Positions 21,133 through 22,861 of a stretch of 22,861 nt of DNA are shown here, piece after piece (positions within the stretch are counted from its first letter, which is position 1; every line of letters begins with the position of its first letter). This DNA comes from an uncultured Collinsella sp. Its GTDB lineage: Bacteria > Actinomycetota > Coriobacteriia > Coriobacteriales > Coriobacteriaceae. Location: NCBI GenBank assembly GCA_902496275.1, contig CABVAC010000031.1, positions 1 through 22,861 of the forward strand, read 5' to 3'. The position numbers were made by a program, and so were the translations under genes. The notes beneath the pieces are model-generated. The model did not search any database and was not told the DNA's origin. It saw nothing but the letters and a program-made list of their open reading frames with translations.

Positions 21133-22674
21133 GTGATTCCCGTTATTGACTTATTCGCGGGCCCGGGAGGCCTTGGGGAAGGCTTTTCATCACTTCGAGA
21201 CGCTGAGAACAAGCCCGTGTTCCAAACAATCATGTCCATTGAACGTGACAAGCAGGCTCATCAGACCCTGAGGCTTCGTTCATATCTGCGCAAAATTGCA
21301 GAACCGGACGGAACATTGCCGAGAGTTTATCTCAGATACATGAAAAAGCATGACAATGAGACCTTCGACCAACTTATCCGCCACCGCCCAAAAGAATGGC
21401 AGGCCGCTTGCGAAGAAGCTTTATGCGACGAGCTCGTCGATGGAGACGACCGCTTGGTCAAACTCGGCGCCGAACGCGTGACAAGATGGTTTGAAGACCG
21501 TGATAGGGGTCCGCTGGTCCTAATTGGCGGACCTCCGTGCCAAGCATATTCGTTGGTGGGCAGATCGCGGCGCAAGCATGACATTACATTCGAAGAGGAC
21601 CCGAAGCACACCCTCTACCGTTGCTACCTCTCGTTTATCAACGAGCTAAAGCCGGATGTCTTCGTTATGGAAAACGTCAAAGGACTTCTTTCTGCAAAGC
21701 ACGAGGGCCATGGCGTTTTTAACCGCATATGCAAAGATATGGAAGAGGCGGGATACACCATCCATTCCCTCGTCACTGATGACCCCCATAATCCAAAAGA
21801 TTACGTGGTCAAAGCCGAACAGTATGGAATCCCCCAGATGCGACACAGGGTCATTCTCCTTGGTATTAAAAATGACACCGGAATCGAACCGAGCACGCTA
21901 ACCAAAAAGCATGTTTGCACTCTTGGGTCAGCCCTTCGCGGACTGCCTAAACTGCGAAGTGGATTCTCTGAACGCAACGAGAACTGGCGCGATATGAACT
22001 GGGCAGAGTACATAAACTCAGCGGCAAAAGAGCTGAAAGACAATGACGAATGCAACGATCTTACAGACATCCTTGATAGGGTAATTTCACGCTACGCGCC
22101 AAAGTTAACCGCAAAGCACAAAGTTGATCCCGTCCACAATCGATATGAAGAATGGTATAGAGGAAGGCTCGGAAATAGCAAGGTCCTCACAAATCATGAG
22201 TCTCGCTCTCACTTGGCGAGCGATCTTGACCGTTATCTCTTTTGTGCGGCATATGCAGAAAAATACGGTACGCCCGCACGCCTTGAAGAATTCCCCGAGT
22301 CATTGCTTCCCAATCATAAGAACGTCCAGGCAGCAAAAACGACTGGTAACTATAAATTCAACGACCGTTTTCGTGTGCAAGTATGGGGAAGACCCTCTAC
22401 GACCATCACCTCGCATATCGCCAAGGACGGACACTATTACATCCATCCGGATCCGTCGCAATGCAGGAGCCTTACCGTAAGAGAGGCCGCAAGACTTCAA
22501 ACCTTCCCAGATGACTATCTGTTCGAAGGCAACAGAACGTCTCAGTACACTCAGGTGGGTAACGCGGTGCCGCCGCTACTTGCCCAGCAGATAGCGGCGG
22601 TAGTCGCAAAGGCACTTGGAAAAGAAGCCCACGGGTTTTACGAGAATCTTACAGACGATACTGACTGCTCTTAA
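21133..22674 (+). CDS. DNA (cytosine-5) methyltransferase
   Basis: Type II-like C5 methyltransferase of 513 aa that transfers a methyl group from SAM to cytosine. Motifs in order: I DLFAGPGGLGEGF (6-18), IV GGPPCQAYS (132-140, catalytic C136), VI VMENVKGL (178-185), VIII QYGIPQMRHRVILLG (230-244), and X QVGNAVPP (474-481). The variable region between VIII and the C-terminal motifs (about 245-440) is the target-recognition part; the target is unknown. About 85 residues lie between motifs I/II and IV, more than in compact enzymes. The start is GTG 21133 behind GGAGAGG. Base composition is clearly less GC-rich than the left half of the window, suggesting transfer. It is probably part of a restriction or defence locus continuing to the right. 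Confidence 0.95.
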   Translation: MIPVIDLFAGPGGLGEGFSSLRDAENKPVFQTIMSIERDKQAHQTLRLRSYLRKIAEPDGTLPRVYLRYMKKHDNETFDQLIRHRPKEWQAACEEALCDELVDGDDRLVKLGAERVTRWFEDRDRGPLVLIGGPPCQAYSLVGRSRRKHDITFEEDPKHTLYRCYLSFINELKPDVFVMENVKGLLSAKHEGHGVFNRICKDMEEAGYTIHSLVTDDPHNPKDYVVKAEQYGIPQMRHRVILLGIKNDTGIEPSTLTKKHVCTLGSALRGLPKLRSGFSERNENWRDMNWAEYINSAAKELKDNDECNDLTDILDRVISRYAPKLTAKHKVDPVHNRYEEWYRGRLGNSKVLTNHESRSHLASDLDRYLFCAAYAEKYGTPARLEEFPESLLPNHKNVQAAKTTGNYKFNDRFRVQVWGRPSTTITSHIAKDGHYYIHPDPSQCRSLTVREAARLQTFPDDYLFEGNRTSQYTQVGNAVPPLLAQQIAAVVAKALGKEAHGFYENLTDDTDCS

Positions 22675-22755
22675 GACGGTAAGGACAGCCGACGCTGCGC
22701 AGCCGCTTCATCATGTTAATAAGTACAACGGACTGGCTCTCGGAGGGTACTTTGT

Positions 22756-22861
22756 TTGGCAAGGCACATGCATACTGCAAAATACCCCGTTCCTTCTCAG
22801 TTCCCTGGTACCGTCAAGATTCTTTCGCAAATTGATCGAGGCGGCCTCGGCCCCGCCTTGC
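22756..22861 (+). CDS. 5' end of an unidentified gene, cut by the window end
   Basis: An open frame of 35 codons runs off the window. TTG 22756 has GGAGGG (22742-22747) 8 nt upstream. An in-frame ATG 22768 has only a poor AAGG 3 nt upstream. The product begins MARHMHTAKYPVPSQF and continues TVKILSQIDRGGLG. I do not recognise it. Its position 81 bp after the methyltransferase and on the same strand suggests one operon, so a restriction enzyme or other defence component is a fair guess, no more. Confidence 0.5.
   Translation, partial: MARHMHTAKYPVPSQFPGTVKILSQIDRGGLGPAL

Overview
The window looks like chromosomal DNA from a high-GC, host-associated actinobacterium of the class Coriobacteriia, most likely Collinsella or a close relative. 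This is inferred from the GC-rich codon use, the mixture of ATG, GTG and TTG starts, and the look of the proteins. No 16S or other phylogenetic marker is present, so the assignment is not proven. I see no rRNA, tRNA, CRISPR array or intact insertion sequence.

Layout. (1) 1-7250: housekeeping and envelope genes. These are a PcrA/UvrD helicase (minus), undecaprenyl-diphosphatase UppP (minus, TTG start), a universal stress protein (plus), and a BceRS/GraRS-like two-component pair (minus) with no transporter beside it. (2) 7249-10834: an amino-acid metabolism divergon. A PLP aminotransferase and an ornithine cyclodeaminase/mu-crystallin-family enzyme form a minus-strand operon, and a PucR-type regulator is transcribed divergently. 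A promoter overlapped by an inverted repeat lies between them. (3) 10853-14195: an unrecognised 244-aa protein, the bifunctional purine enzyme PurH, and a GNAT acetyltransferase. (4) 14196-17067: a DUF2207 membrane protein flanked by two gene-poor stretches. These hold REP-like motifs, a 226-bp element bounded by 28-bp inverted repeats (MITE-like), and an orphan terminator-like hairpin that may end a small RNA. (5) 17068-19135: glutamyl-Q tRNA(Asp) synthetase with a leaderless-looking start, a metallophosphoesterase and a small two-helix membrane protein. (6) 19246-22861: an accessory block of visibly lower GC. It has an AAA_14/DUF4143 ATPase preceded by an array of four AACTTGC half-sites, a C5 cytosine DNA methyltransferase, and the first codons of another gene cut by the window end. 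That last gene may be the methyltransferase's restriction or defence partner.

How the genes work together. Most are independent housekeeping units separated by clear intrinsic terminators. The coherent modules are the kinase/regulator pair (9-bp gap), the aminotransferase/cyclodeaminase operon with its divergent PucR regulator, and the right-hand accessory block. I see no clearly new multi-gene system that is complete in the window. The best leads are the half-site array before the DUF4143 ATPase, the methyltransferase and its truncated neighbour, the candidate small RNA at about 16748-16924, and the MITE-like element at 14266-14491.
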